This document shows positions 34,279 through 43,001 of a stretch of 64,000 bases of DNA, piece after piece. Made by a program: the position numbers and the translations under genes. The notes beneath the pieces were generated by a model, which saw only the letters and a list, made by a program, of their open reading frames with translations, searched no databases and was not told where the DNA came from. Every line of letters begins with the position of its first letter. Position 1 is the stretch's first letter. Location of the stretch: NCBI GenBank assembly GCA_045807745.1, contig JBJMGT010000022.1:1-64000 (forward strand). The letters run 5' to 3'. The stretch is from QHXQ01 sp045807745 (GTDB lineage: Bacteria; Acidobacteriota; Blastocatellia; Pyrinomonadales; Pyrinomonadaceae).

Positions 34279-34898
34279 GTGCACGTTCCTCTTCGAGACG
34301 GCGACAGCAGTTTGGACGGGAAATAAAAACGCGAATTTCAAGAGCCGGGTGGTTAGCTGTCTACTTATTCGCGGCAAGCATCGTTCCACAGTTGCCACGC
34401 GCGCCGACTGTCAGCACTTTGCCTGTAAACTCAACAGCTTGATTTACTCGCGCCTAGACCATTGCGCTGCACAATGCAGCAAACACGCGCCGCCGCCGCA
34501 GTGATTTACCGCAGCCGTAGGTCGCCAGCCTATGACGTGTAGCGCCATAAACACGCAGGCTGAATTGCCCGATAGACTCAGGCCGACGTACCGCGTCTGA
34601 CCGACACACGCGCGCCGAACGGCACGTGCAACAGCCGGTTAGCGCCCTTGAGTTCAAGTTAATTCATCAGCTCGGCGGCGACTGTGCGCGGCGCTAGCGC
34701 GCGGCGTGTCGCGCATAGGCTGGCACGTCGCTTGCCCGTTCGCCCGGTCAACCTCTCCCAACAGCCTCGGACGCAAAAAGTTTTCTGTGTCCAATCCGTT
34801 TGGCGTGGCGCTCTTCAGGTGCGCGGGCGACGTGCTGGCGCACTGTTTGTGATGGTGGTCGCATTGCGGGCCGCATTTGAGCCGAGCGAGGGTCGAAG
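34279..34898. other. Gene-free divergent interval
   Basis: About 620 bases between the second subtilase and the HD-GYP regulator, which are transcribed away from each other. The first 120 bases could be an N-terminal extension of the subtilase but lack a start signal. The middle (about 34300-34480) is AT-richer and probably holds promoters. Small open frames here have no Shine-Dalgarno sequence or recognisable product. Confidence 0.5.
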
Positions 34899-36056
34899 AT
34901 GGCAGACAGAGTAGAACCGTTGCGTGTGCTGATTGCCGATGACGATCAGGAGATCAGGGCTGTTCTGCACGAATGCTTGTGCGCGCGCTACGATTGCCGG
35001 GCCGTAGATTCGGCCGAGGCGGCGCTCTCGCTGCTCCGCCTTGAGCACTTCGATCTCATCATCAGCGACATTACTATGGGCGGCTTGAGCGGCCTGGAAC
35101 TCGTGCCGCAAGCGCTCGCCATCGCGCCCGACACGGTCATCATCATGATCAGCGGTGGGCAGACCATCGAGCATGCCATCGCCGCCATGCGGGCAGGCGC
35201 GTTCGACTACCTGACGAAGCCGTTCGATCTCGCGCAGGTCGAGGCGGCTGTCGCGCGCGCACTCAGACATCGCGCGCTGCTCGTGACCAAGCGGCGCTAT
35301 GAGCAACACCTGACGGAGTTGGTCGCGCAGCGCACGGCCGAGTTAAACCGGACACTCGCATCGCTTGAAGATTCTTACCGCGCCACGCTGCGTGCGCTCG
35401 TCGCCGCGCTGGAAACACGTGATCTTGAAACGCACGGGCACAGCGAGCGCGTCGTCAGTTTCAGCCTGCGCCTAGGGCGTGAGTTAAAGATAGCGGACGA
35501 GGCTTTGCGCGCGTTGGAGTTTGGCTCGCTCCTGCATGACATCGGCAAGATTGGGATTCCGGACGCGATCCTGCGCAAGCCCGCCGCGCTTGGCGAACAC
35601 GAGTGGGAGTGTATGCGCCAACACCCCGCGTTGGGCGCACAGATTCTCCGCGGGATCGAATTCCTCGCGGGCGCGGCGCGCGTCGTCGCCGAGCATCATG
35701 AACGGTTCGACGGCACGGGCTATCCGCAGGGCTTGTGCGGCGCGGAGATCGATCTGAACGCGCGCATCTTCGCCGTCGCCGACGCCTTCGACGCGATCAC
35801 GAGTGACCGCGTCTATCGCGCCGGCCGGTCTTACGATGCAGCGGTGCGTGAGCTAAAGCAGGAAGCCGGGCAGCAGTTCGATCCAGACGTGGTCGCGGCC
35901 TTTTTGCGCATCCCACCCGTCGAGTGGGATGAGTTGCGCGCACGCGCCGGCCGCGCTGTTAACAACTCGATTGGGCGGTGCGCGCAAGCGAGCGCAGCCC
36001 CCAGACCGGCGGCGCGCCTTGCGTTACTCGAAGCGGCCCTGCTGCTTCCGGTCTAG
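34899..36056 (+). CDS. Response regulator with HD-GYP cyclic-di-GMP phosphodiesterase domain
   Basis: 385 residues. Receiver (1-125): IADDDQE, acceptor Asp in LIISDITMGG, MISGG and LTKPF. A coiled-coil linker follows. The HD-GYP domain begins at about 165: HGHSERVV, His213-Asp214 in LHDIGKIGIP, HHERFDGTGYP (the GYP motif) and ADAFDAITSDRVYR. HD-GYP enzymes with these residues degrade cyclic di-GMP at a metal centre, so this protein likely lowers the messenger when phosphorylated. The last 35 residues are unrelated low-complexity sequence. It stands alone without a kinase. Confidence 0.93.
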   Translation: MADRVEPLRVLIADDDQEIRAVLHECLCARYDCRAVDSAEAALSLLRLEHFDLIISDITMGGLSGLELVPQALAIAPDTVIIMISGGQTIEHAIAAMRAGAFDYLTKPFDLAQVEAAVARALRHRALLVTKRRYEQHLTELVAQRTAELNRTLASLEDSYRATLRALVAALETRDLETHGHSERVVSFSLRLGRELKIADEALRALEFGSLLHDIGKIGIPDAILRKPAALGEHEWECMRQHPALGAQILRGIEFLAGAARVVAEHHERFDGTGYPQGLCGAEIDLNARIFAVADAFDAITSDRVYRAGRSYDAAVRELKQEAGQQFDPDVVAAFLRIPPVEWDELRARAGRAVNNSIGRCAQASAAPRPAARLALLEAALLLPV

Positions 36057-36079
36057 CCTACGCGAGGCACGCGGCCGGT

Positions 36080-36439
36080 TTAAATTCGCTCCAACTGCGC
36101 GACCGTCCGCTCGTCCGTAATGTTGCCCGTGTTGAGCGTCGAGGCCGGCTCGAACAGCAGCACGTGCGTCTCTTCCTCGGCCACAGGCCGATGCTCCACG
36201 CCGTGCGGCACGATGATGAACTCGCCTGCTTCGAGCCACACGTCGCGGTCGCGAAACTCCATCCGGAAGCGCCCCGAGACGACTAAGAACAACTCGTCCT
36301 CCAGCTCATGATGATGCCAGACAAACGGCCCTTGAAACTTCACCAGCTTGACCATCTGCCCATTCAACTCGCCGACGATCTTCGGCTGCCATTGCTCAGC
36401 AAAGAGTGCCAGCTTCTCTTTCAGATTAACTTTGTCCAT
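36080..36439 (-). CDS. Small cupin-domain protein
   Basis: 119 residues from ATG 36439 with GGAG upstream. GPFVWHHHELEDELFLVVSGRFRMEF supplies the first cupin motif (metal ligands HH...E), and PHGVEHRP the second (His). One-domain cupins of this sort bind a metal and act as isomerases, dioxygenases or sensors. No reaction can be assigned. It lies downstream of the decarboxylase gene, separated by a palindromic repeat, and may be co-transcribed. Confidence 0.85.
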   Translation of the reverse strand: MDKVNLKEKLALFAEQWQPKIVGELNGQMVKLVKFQGPFVWHHHELEDELFLVVSGRFRMEFRDRDVWLEAGEFIIVPHGVEHRPVAEEETHVLLFEPASTLNTGNITDERTVAQLERI

Positions 36440-36471
36440 CACAATCTCCGGCTAAGAGCGTCGAACAAGAT

Positions 36472-36544
36472 TGTAGGGGCAGCTTGCCCCTGCCCGCATG
36501 TTTAAGCCACAGATCGGGCAGGGCTTCTTGCCCCTGCCCCTACA
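36472..36544. repeat. GC-rich inverted repeat overlapping the decarboxylase stop
   Basis: TGTAGGGGCAGCTTGCCCCT (36472-36491) and onward pairs imperfectly with 36515-36544. Each arm is itself a small palindrome of the AGGGGCA/TGCCCCT kind. The TAG stop of the decarboxylase (36540-36542) lies inside the right arm. Confidence 0.85.
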
Positions 36545-37973
36545 TAATTGTCTCACGCTGCACACTTCGCCGCGCGTCGTTCAATGTCGCGACCAGCGCG
36601 CGCACGTCCCTGTCGTCCGTGCGATAGTTTGTCACGCAGGCGCGCAGCACGTGCCGCCCGTTGCCGAGGCGCGTGGTTGAAATCCACGCCCGGCCCGACG
36701 CAAGCACTTGAGCGAGAATCGCGTTGAGATGCGCAGGCACGTCGCCGCCCGCCGCACCGTCAACAAAGCAGATGACGGGCAACTCCGTCTCGTTAACGAC
36801 GACCCAATCGTTGCTTATCAACTCGCGGTGCAGCAACGCGCCCATCGCGGTCTGCTGTCGGATGGCGGCGGCGTAGCCGTCCCAACCGGCGACTAAGAGC
36901 GACATAAAGACCTTCGCGCCCGTGAAGCGGCGCGACCATTGCATCGAATGCTCGTAAGGGCTGCTGATGTCGTGCTCCGCTTCGACGGCGCGCGGCATGT
37001 ATGCGTTCGCCACGCGGAATGTGCGCGTCAGTATGTCCATGTGCCGCGTGAGATAGACACCAGCGCCCATCGGCACGGAGAGCCACTTGTGCGCGTCGAA
37101 CGTGATCGAGTCGGCGCGCTCAATGCCTGTGAGCAGTGGGCGCAACTCAGGCACGAGCGCCGCCGCCCCGCCCCATGCCGCGTCTGCGTGCAGCCACAGA
37201 TTATTTTGCGCGGCGATGTCGGCCAACTCCGCGGTTGGATCGAGCACGCCCGAGTTGGTCGTGCCGAGCGTGGTGACGATCATGAACGGCGCAAAGCCGG
37301 CGGCCCGGTCGCGCGCGATCTGCGTGACCAACGCGCCAACGTCCATCTTCAGCTTGTCGTCCACGGGAATCTCGCGCACCGCGTCCGTGCCGAGACCGCA
37401 TAGGCGCGCGGACTTGATGATTGAGTGATGCCCTTCGGCCGAGATGTAGAGGACGGGCTGCGCCGGTAGCGCGCGCACACCGCCGTCGGCGAATGCTGGT
37501 TGCGTGTGCGTGAGCGCAGTGAGCACGCCCGTGTGGTTTGCTTCCATGCCGCCGGAACAGAACGTACCGTCGGTCTCGGCGTAGCCAAAGCGCGCGCCGA
37601 ACGCGCGGACGAGATGCTGCTCGACTTCCGCCGCGAATGGGTTATGACTCCAAGCAGCCATCTGCGGGTTGAACGCGGCGACCAGCGCATCGGCCGCGAT
37701 CCCCATCGTCGTCGGCGCGGGATTGAACAACCCGTAGTAGCGCGGGTGCGGCGTGTGCACCTGATACTCTTTGAGACATTCCACGACAAATGCGACCGCC
37801 TCTTGCGCCGGCATGGCGCGCGCGAAGTCGAGCGGCGCAAGGCGCGCACGTATCTCAGTTGGATCAGGCTCAATGCTAACCGGCAGTCGCTCAACCTCTG
37901 CGGCGTAAGCCTCTATCTCCGCCACCACGCGCTGCCAGAGTGCAACGCGCGCCGTCTCGTCCAGCATCAACAT
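36540..37973 (-). CDS. Group II pyridoxal-phosphate decarboxylase (aromatic amino acid type)
   Basis: 477 residues, the usual length. The N-terminal HPRYYGLFNPAPTTMG, the cofactor-binding HADAAWGGAA and the Schiff-base Lys near 295 in FDAHKWLSVPMGAG define the family of aromatic-L-amino-acid, tyrosine, histidine and related decarboxylases. Substrate cannot be settled by eye. It is divergent from the cyclase-family gene, with 48 bases between the two starts, so the two could share control; a cyclase of the kynurenine formamidase fold next to an aromatic decarboxylase hints at aromatic amino acid use. The stop codon lies in a repeat. Confidence 0.9.
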   Translation of the reverse strand: MLMLDETARVALWQRVVAEIEAYAAEVERLPVSIEPDPTEIRARLAPLDFARAMPAQEAVAFVVECLKEYQVHTPHPRYYGLFNPAPTTMGIAADALVAAFNPQMAAWSHNPFAAEVEQHLVRAFGARFGYAETDGTFCSGGMEANHTGVLTALTHTQPAFADGGVRALPAQPVLYISAEGHHSIIKSARLCGLGTDAVREIPVDDKLKMDVGALVTQIARDRAAGFAPFMIVTTLGTTNSGVLDPTAELADIAAQNNLWLHADAAWGGAAALVPELRPLLTGIERADSITFDAHKWLSVPMGAGVYLTRHMDILTRTFRVANAYMPRAVEAEHDISSPYEHSMQWSRRFTGAKVFMSLLVAGWDGYAAAIRQQTAMGALLHRELISNDWVVVNETELPVICFVDGAAGGDVPAHLNAILAQVLASGRAWISTTRLGNGRHVLRACVTNYRTDDRDVRALVATLNDARRSVQRETIM

Positions 37974-38021
37974 GATTGCTTGTGCTCCTGCTTGCGTCTC
38001 ATGATCGGATAGAATGCCAGC

Positions 38022-38696
38022 ATGTTAACCGATGCGCCGCACGCCGCGCGACTTGTGGACGTGAGCCACGAAGTTGCGGATGGACTTGTCACCTACCGGG
38101 GCTTGCCCGCGCCCGTCATCTGCGACTATTTAACGCGCGAAGCTTCGCGCGCCGTTTATGCCGAAGGGACAGAGTTTCACATCGGCAAGATTGAGATGGT
38201 CGCCAACACCGGCACTTACCTTGATGCGCCCTTCCATCGCTACGCCGACGGACAAGACGTGGCGCAACTTGATCTCGCTGCCATCGCCGACCTCGATGCA
38301 ATTGTGCTTAGCGGCGCGGGCCGGCGCGCAATTGACGCAGACGTTTTTACACCGCACGAGTTGCGCGCCAAGGCCGTACTTGTGCACACGGGTTGGGCCG
38401 CGCACTGGAACACTGAGCAATATTTCACCGGTCATCCGTTTCTGACGCGCGCAGCGGCCGAGCATCTTGTCAACGCAGGCGCGCGCCTCGTCGGCATCGA
38501 CTCGCTCAACATTGATGACACGGCCGATCTGACGCGGCCCGTTCATTCGATCCTGCTCCGCGCCGGGATTCCGATTGTCGAACACCTGTGCAACCTCGCG
38601 GCGCTCCCGGCACGCGGCTTCAAGTTCTTCGCCGTGCCCGTCAAGGTCAAAGGCATGGGCACGTTCCCCGTTAGAGCATTTGGTTTGATCGAGTAA
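38022..38696 (+). CDS. Cyclase-family (kynurenine formamidase-like) protein with altered metal motif
   Basis: 224 residues of the Pfam cyclase fold: LVDVSHEVADGLVTYRGLP at the start, VLVHTGW in the middle and GIDSLNIDD near the end. The usual metal-binding motif HxGTHxDxPxH reads NTGTYLDAPFH here, so two of the His ligands are Asn and Tyr, while Asp and the last His remain. The fold is intact, so this looks like a variant subgroup and not decay. Its reaction may differ from formylkynurenine hydrolysis. It is divergent from the decarboxylase. Confidence 0.82.
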   Translation: MLTDAPHAARLVDVSHEVADGLVTYRGLPAPVICDYLTREASRAVYAEGTEFHIGKIEMVANTGTYLDAPFHRYADGQDVAQLDLAAIADLDAIVLSGAGRRAIDADVFTPHELRAKAVLVHTGWAAHWNTEQYFTGHPFLTRAAAEHLVNAGARLVGIDSLNIDDTADLTRPVHSILLRAGIPIVEHLCNLAALPARGFKFFAVPVKVKGMGTFPVRAFGLIE

Positions 38697-38722
38697 GAAA
38701 CTTTTAGTGAGGCTAAGAACGG

Positions 38723-38800
38723 GTCAGTACCGCCTGCTGCAAGCGGGCGGGTCGGAGTGACGTGAACACAACCCGCCCGCTTGCAGCAGGCGGTACTGAC
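38723..38800. repeat. Perfect 30-bp inverted repeat
   Basis: GTCAGTACCGCCTGCTGCAA begins the left arm (38723-38752), which is complementary at every base to 38771-38800. The loop is 18 bases. It lies between the cyclase-family gene and the sigma factor gene, both on the + strand. Confidence 0.96.
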
Positions 38801-38907
38801 TTCAGGCCCACGCTATTGCAAAAGCTCTCCGGTTGTCGAAAATTTTTCGCTGGTCAACTATCCTTTCACCCCGCGTGTGTCTCTTTATCATTGAAGGCTG
38901 TTTGTGC

Positions 38908-39474
38908 ATGGCGCATGACGAGAGTGTGGAGACGCCCGACGAGGTGTTGGTGGTCGCGGCGCTGATGGGCGATTTGAGCGCCTTCGACGAGTTGTGCGCG
39001 CGTTATCGCGCGGCGGTCGTGCGCACAGCGCAAGCGATAGTCGGCCGCGTGGATGCAGAGGACGTGGCGCAGGATGCGCTCTTACTCGCATTCAAGGCGC
39101 TGCCCACGCTCGAAGCGCCGTCGAAGTTTGCCGCGTGGCTCTCGGCTATCACGCGCCATCGCGCATTTCGGTTCACGCGGCAGGAGCGTGCACACAGGAC
39201 GGGCCGCGTCGAGTTTGACGAGGCGCTGCTGGCCGAGCTTGCGACTTTAAGCAAGCCGCTCGTCGAGCAGGCGGACAAGGCAGAGTTGCGACAGGCGTTG
39301 GAGCGCGTGCCGGCCGATTACGCGCTCGTCCTGCGCCTGCACTATCTGGACGAGATGCCGCTGAAACGGATCGCGGCCTTCGTCGGCGCGCCGCTCTCGA
39401 CTGTGAAGTGGCGCGTACATCAAGGGAAGAAGTTGCTGCGCGAGCAGCTTGAGTTAACCGGAACGAGAGGTTGA
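38908..39474 (+). CDS. ECF-type RNA polymerase sigma factor
   Basis: 188 residues from ATG 38908; the frame is open 25 codons further upstream without a better start. Region 2 is seen in FDELCARYRAAVVRTAQAIVG and AEDVAQDALLLAFKAL, and region 4 in RVPADYALVLRLHYLDEMPLKRIAAFVGAPLSTVKWRVHQGKKLL. The linker lacks region 3, as in ECF factors. The next gene starts three bases after the stop and should be co-translated. It is in the place where an anti-sigma factor usually lies but does not look like one. Confidence 0.92.
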   Translation: MAHDESVETPDEVLVVAALMGDLSAFDELCARYRAAVVRTAQAIVGRVDAEDVAQDALLLAFKALPTLEAPSKFAAWLSAITRHRAFRFTRQERAHRTGRVEFDEALLAELATLSKPLVEQADKAELRQALERVPADYALVLRLHYLDEMPLKRIAAFVGAPLSTVKWRVHQGKKLLREQLELTGTRG

Positions 39475-39477
39475 AAG

Positions 39478-39984
39478 ATGGAACGAGATAAAGAACTGCT
39501 GAAACTGATCAACGTGCTGCGGCGCACGGGGCGCATGGCCATGCAGGCCGAGTGGACGGGCGCGAGCAAAGACCCGGCGACGGCCCAGTATTGCACCGGG
39601 CGCTACAACCGCGTGCTCGAACGCTTGAAAGAGATCGACGCGGGCGCGGGCACGGTCTTCGATCCGCTGCCGGCCGATAGCCCGCTCGCGGTCGTCGCAA
39701 TGGCCTGTCGCCAACTTGTAGCTTACTACGAGGACGAGTTGCCGCCGGAGATGCGCCGTCATCGTCCGCACATGGGCGCGTTCGTCGTGGACGCACGCTC
39801 GACCTTCAAAGACTTCTGGCAGAAGTCTTCGCGCGACATCGAAGACCTCGGCGAGTTCATCCGCGAATCAATCGCCGAGTGGATGCGGCAGCGCAAAGGG
39901 CCGGAGGGCAAGTGCGAGCCGAACGCGCCGCACGCGAATGAACCGGCGAATGCCGCAGCGCCTGAGCCGCCGTCGCAAGCCTGA
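39478..39984 (+). CDS. Unknown protein coupled to the ECF sigma factor
   Basis: 168 residues, family not recognised. It is mostly helical, with a conserved-looking middle (LKEIDAGAGTVFDPLPADSPLAVVAMACRQLVAYYEDEL) and a polar, Ala/Pro-rich tail. There is no zinc-finger His-x3-Cys-x2-Cys motif and no membrane helix, the two marks of common anti-sigma factors. The start lies three bases past the sigma stop. A regulator of the sigma factor is the simplest guess, from position only. The ABC exporter ATPase gene follows after 22 bases, and all three may be one operon. Confidence 0.65.
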   Translation: MERDKELLKLINVLRRTGRMAMQAEWTGASKDPATAQYCTGRYNRVLERLKEIDAGAGTVFDPLPADSPLAVVAMACRQLVAYYEDELPPEMRRHRPHMGAFVVDARSTFKDFWQKSSRDIEDLGEFIRESIAEWMRQRKGPEGKCEPNAPHANEPANAAAPEPPSQA

Positions 39985-40006
39985 CACCCACGCGAGATGA
40001 CGCACG

Positions 40007-40981
40007 ATGGACACGATGATCGCCGTCCACGACTTGCAGAAAACTTATCAGCCGAAGGGCAAGCGCTCGACCGGCGCGATTAGGGCCGTGGATGGCATCT
40101 CGTTCGAGATCGGGCGCGGCGAGTTCTTCGGTCTGCTCGGCCCGAACGGCGCGGGGAAGACGACGACCATCGGCATCCTGACCACACGCGTCGTGCCCAC
40201 AGGCGGCACGGCGCTCGTGGACGGACTTGATGTGGCGCGCGACCCCGTCGCCGTCAAACGGCGTATTGGCGTCGTGCCGCAGGTCAACAATCTCGACCGC
40301 AGTCTGACGGGGCGTGAGAATCTGCTCTTTCACGCCGAGTATTTCGGCATCGCGAAACAGGTGCGCGAGCAGCGCGCAAATGATTTGCTCGCGCGCTTCC
40401 AACTCGCCGAGCGGGCTGAGGAAAAGATCAACGGCTATTCGGGCGGCATGGCGCAGCGTCTGAAGATCGCGCGGGCGCTGATGCACGACCCGGCGATTCT
40501 CTTCCTCGACGAGCCGACCACCGGGCTTGATCCGCAATCGCGCCGCGCGCTCTGGGACATGTTATTGGAGTTGAACGCGAAGGGGCAGACCATCTTTCTC
40601 ACCACGCACTACATGGAAGAGGCCGATCAGCTCTGCCAACGCATCGCCATCATGGACAAGGGCAAGCTGCTCGCGCTCGACGCGCCGGGCAAACTTAAAG
40701 CGAGCGTGCCCGGCGGCTATCTGATCGAATTGCGCACGCGCGCCGTGAATGGTGACGGTGATAAGCTCGCGGCCAGTTTACGTACGCTGCCCGGCGTCGC
40801 CGAAGTCAGCACGCAGGAAGATGGCTTGATTCGTATGTACGCCGATAAAGCCGAGGGCTTGTTGGCCAACGCGATGCGCCTCGCAGGCGAGCAAGGCGTG
40901 TCGGTCACGGATGCGCACGTCGCCGAACCGAGCTTAGAGAATCTCTTTTTGCACCTGACCGGGCGCAGCTTGCGACCTTGA
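40007..40981 (+). CDS. ABC exporter ATPase, DrrA (daunorubicin-resistance) type
   Basis: 324 residues. Walker A is GPNGAGKTT, the signature is YSGGMAQR, Walker B is ILFLDEPTTGLD, and the switch His is in LTTHYMEEA. The C-terminal 80 residues (from about 245) form the extra domain found in DrrA-like drug exporters. Its partner is almost certainly the ABC-2 permease at 41772, but a gene on the opposite strand lies between them. It closely follows the sigma factor pair, so expression may depend on that sigma. Confidence 0.9.
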   Translation: MDTMIAVHDLQKTYQPKGKRSTGAIRAVDGISFEIGRGEFFGLLGPNGAGKTTTIGILTTRVVPTGGTALVDGLDVARDPVAVKRRIGVVPQVNNLDRSLTGRENLLFHAEYFGIAKQVREQRANDLLARFQLAERAEEKINGYSGGMAQRLKIARALMHDPAILFLDEPTTGLDPQSRRALWDMLLELNAKGQTIFLTTHYMEEADQLCQRIAIMDKGKLLALDAPGKLKASVPGGYLIELRTRAVNGDGDKLAASLRTLPGVAEVSTQEDGLIRMYADKAEGLLANAMRLAGEQGVSVTDAHVAEPSLENLFLHLTGRSLRP

Positions 40982-41141
40982 AGCTTAACTTTGCGCTCGG
41001 AGGTTCAGCTCACATCGTGTGGCTGTTGCACAGGCTTACGTGACGAGCTATCAACTGCTCAACCCTGCGGTATCCGCAGCCCAGACGATCAGTTTTATAC
41101 GCGTCGCAAGACCGTCGCCTTGTGCCTGCACCTGTGTCGGG

Positions 41142-41564
41142 TCAGCAGGGGAAACGGGTTTGGGCACCGCCGTCGCACAGCGCAGGCTTTATTACAATCC
41201 CTGCGATCACGGCCGCCGCCAACGCGCCGCCGATAATGATCCACGAGCGCGTTGACAGCCCGCCGCCCGGTTTCTTAACTTGCGCTACGTCGGCGTAAGC
41301 TACTGTTTGCATTGCGCCTGTCTTCGTGTCCGTGACGGTGAAAGAGTTCTCATCCGCCGCGCTGACATAGCCTTTCAACTTGGTGTTGTCGCGCAGTTTG
41401 ACTTCCACGCGGGCAGCGCGGCCTGTGCCCATTTTTTGCACCTTAGTGCGTGCTTTCATGGCCAACTGGGTATCCGCGCTCGTCTGCGCGCGCGCCGGTT
41501 GGATACTCAAGGCTGTTAGCGTGAAGATCGCGGTCAGCATCATTGCGAAAGTTCTTTTGAACAA
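41142..41564 (-). CDS. Secreted or membrane-tethered Sm-like/SH3-like small protein
   Basis: 140 residues from TTG 41564, which has AAGGAG seven bases upstream; the longer reading from TTG 41570 would put that site only one base from the start. Signal peptide (FAMMLTAIFTLTALSIQPARAQ), then RVEVKLRDNTKLKGYVSAADENSFTVTD, which resembles the Sm-type five-strand barrel of unknown extracytoplasmic proteins. A single membrane helix (SWIIIGGALAAAVIAGIVI) is close to the C-terminus. It is encoded against the exporter genes on each side and is AT-richer upstream. Function unknown. Confidence 0.7.
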   Translation of the reverse strand: MFKRTFAMMLTAIFTLTALSIQPARAQTSADTQLAMKARTKVQKMGTGRAARVEVKLRDNTKLKGYVSAADENSFTVTDTKTGAMQTVAYADVAQVKKPGGGLSTRSWIIIGGALAAAVIAGIVIKPALCDGGAQTRFPC

Positions 41565-41771
41565 AATCAAGCTCCTTGCAGCAAACTAAAATTTCAACGC
41601 AGTTCTATTCTGCAACCACTGTTCCACTAAACAGAGTTGATAAATATGCTGCACTATTATAGAGGTCAGACAGATACATTGAGCGGCGGGCGCGAGAGCC
41701 GGGCAGTGATATTCCGTCTCTCGATAAGTTTTTGCTGCATGCTGTAGCGCCGCCAGACGAGACTAAATGCC

Positions 41772-42542
41772 ATGAACATGACCACGCTGCTCGCGCTCTT
41801 GCACCGCGACATGCGCGTGGCGCGGCGGGAGTTGAAGACTTTCTTCCTGCGCGTCGCGTTGCAACCGCTCCTCTACACGTTCGTCTTCGGCTATGTCATG
41901 CCGCGCCAGAACATCGTCGGCCAAGGCTACGGCAATCTGCTGCTGCCCGGCATACTCGCCTTGAGCATGACGATGTCGGGCATGCAGGCGGTAGCGCTGC
42001 CGCTAGTCATCGAGTTTGGTTGGACGAAGGAGATCGAGGATCGCCTGCTCGCGCCCATTAGCATTAACGGTGTGGCACTGGAAAAGATTCTGGTCGGGAT
42101 TATTCAGTCGATCATCGCGGGGTTGTTTGTGTTGCCGCTCACGTGGCTGCTCATCGGGCGCAACGCGAGCCTGCAACTGGATCATCCGTTCCTACTGATC
42201 GCGGTGGCGCTCCTAACGAGCTGGCTGTTCGCCGCCTTCGGCATGTGCATCGGCACATTCGCCGAGCCGCAGCACGTCGGGCTGATCTTTCAAGTGCTCT
42301 TAGCGCCGATGATCTTCTTCGGCTGCACGTACTACCCTTGGGCGACCCTGCGCGTGATCCCCTGGTTTCAAAAGTTCGTGCTCATCAACCCGCTCGTCTA
42401 CGCCAGCGAAGGTTTCCGCGCCGCCCTGACGGCGCAACTGCCGCATATGTCGGTCTGGCTCATCTTCGCCGGGCTGCTCGGCTTCAGCGTGTTGTTTACG
42501 TTTCTAGGCCTGCGGCAGTTCACGCGGCGGGCGCTCGACTAA
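41772..42542 (+). CDS. ABC-2 type exporter permease, DrrB type
   Basis: 256 residues with six membrane helices. LLYTFVFGYVMP, GYGNLLLPGILALSMTMSGMQAV and the family-typical end FFGCTYYPWATL..NPLVYASEGFRAAL define the DrrB/NodJ-like ABC-2 family. It pairs with the DrrA-type ATPase 0.8 kb upstream to make an exporter for a hydrophobic compound, polysaccharide or drug. The intervening inverted gene suggests a separate promoter in the AT-rich stretch 41571-41771. Confidence 0.9.
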   Translation: MNMTTLLALLHRDMRVARRELKTFFLRVALQPLLYTFVFGYVMPRQNIVGQGYGNLLLPGILALSMTMSGMQAVALPLVIEFGWTKEIEDRLLAPISINGVALEKILVGIIQSIIAGLFVLPLTWLLIGRNASLQLDHPFLLIAVALLTSWLFAAFGMCIGTFAEPQHVGLIFQVLLAPMIFFGCTYYPWATLRVIPWFQKFVLINPLVYASEGFRAALTAQLPHMSVWLIFAGLLGFSVLFTFLGLRQFTRRALD

Positions 42543-42553
42543 CTTGCGCTCAC

Positions 42554-42985
42554 TCAGTCTTGCAACTTCAAACCAAAATGATGAGCCTCGATGAGCATGC
42601 GCTTAGTCAGATAGAATCTGTGCGCAGCGAAGCGTTGCACGCCTGAATCCAGATGAAACTGCTCGCAATGTTCTGTTCGAGCATAAGTGACCAACCAGTC
42701 GAACAGGGCGCCGCCGTAGCCTTTCGAGCGCTCGTCGCTTTTCGCGACGAGATCGTCCACGTAGAGAAACTTGCCCCACGCCAGACATTCGGAAATTCTA
42801 AACCCGGCCACCGCTTTTACGTCGCCGGCCAACAAATAAGCCACCTTGTAGTCTGCCAACTCAGCCTGTCTTTTGACGCGCGCCACGAACTCGTCAGGTT
42901 GTACGTGTGGGCGTAACTCAGCCATGACCGGGTAACAACTGCGGATCGCTTGTTCATCTTGCGCTAAAAATATTTCAACCCTCAT
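42554..42985 (-). CDS. GNAT-family N-acetyltransferase
   Basis: 143 residues from ATG 42985, with GAGG five bases upstream. VAGFRISECLAWGKFLYVDDLVAKSDERSKGYGGALFDWL contains motif A of the GNAT fold (RSKGYG loop for acetyl-CoA), and FHLDSGVQRFAAHRFYL is the usual last strand and helix. Substrate unknown. It converges on the DrrB-like permease with 11 bases between the stops. Confidence 0.86.
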   Translation of the reverse strand: MRVEIFLAQDEQAIRSCYPVMAELRPHVQPDEFVARVKRQAELADYKVAYLLAGDVKAVAGFRISECLAWGKFLYVDDLVAKSDERSKGYGGALFDWLVTYARTEHCEQFHLDSGVQRFAAHRFYLTKRMLIEAHHFGLKLQD

Positions 42986-43001
42986 CGTCACCTCGCATCT
43001 G

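Noticed and set aside
34279..34398. N-terminal extension of the second subtilase
   Set aside because: It has no ribosome binding site and would place 40 residues before a good signal peptide; GTG 34278 with AGAGGA fits better.
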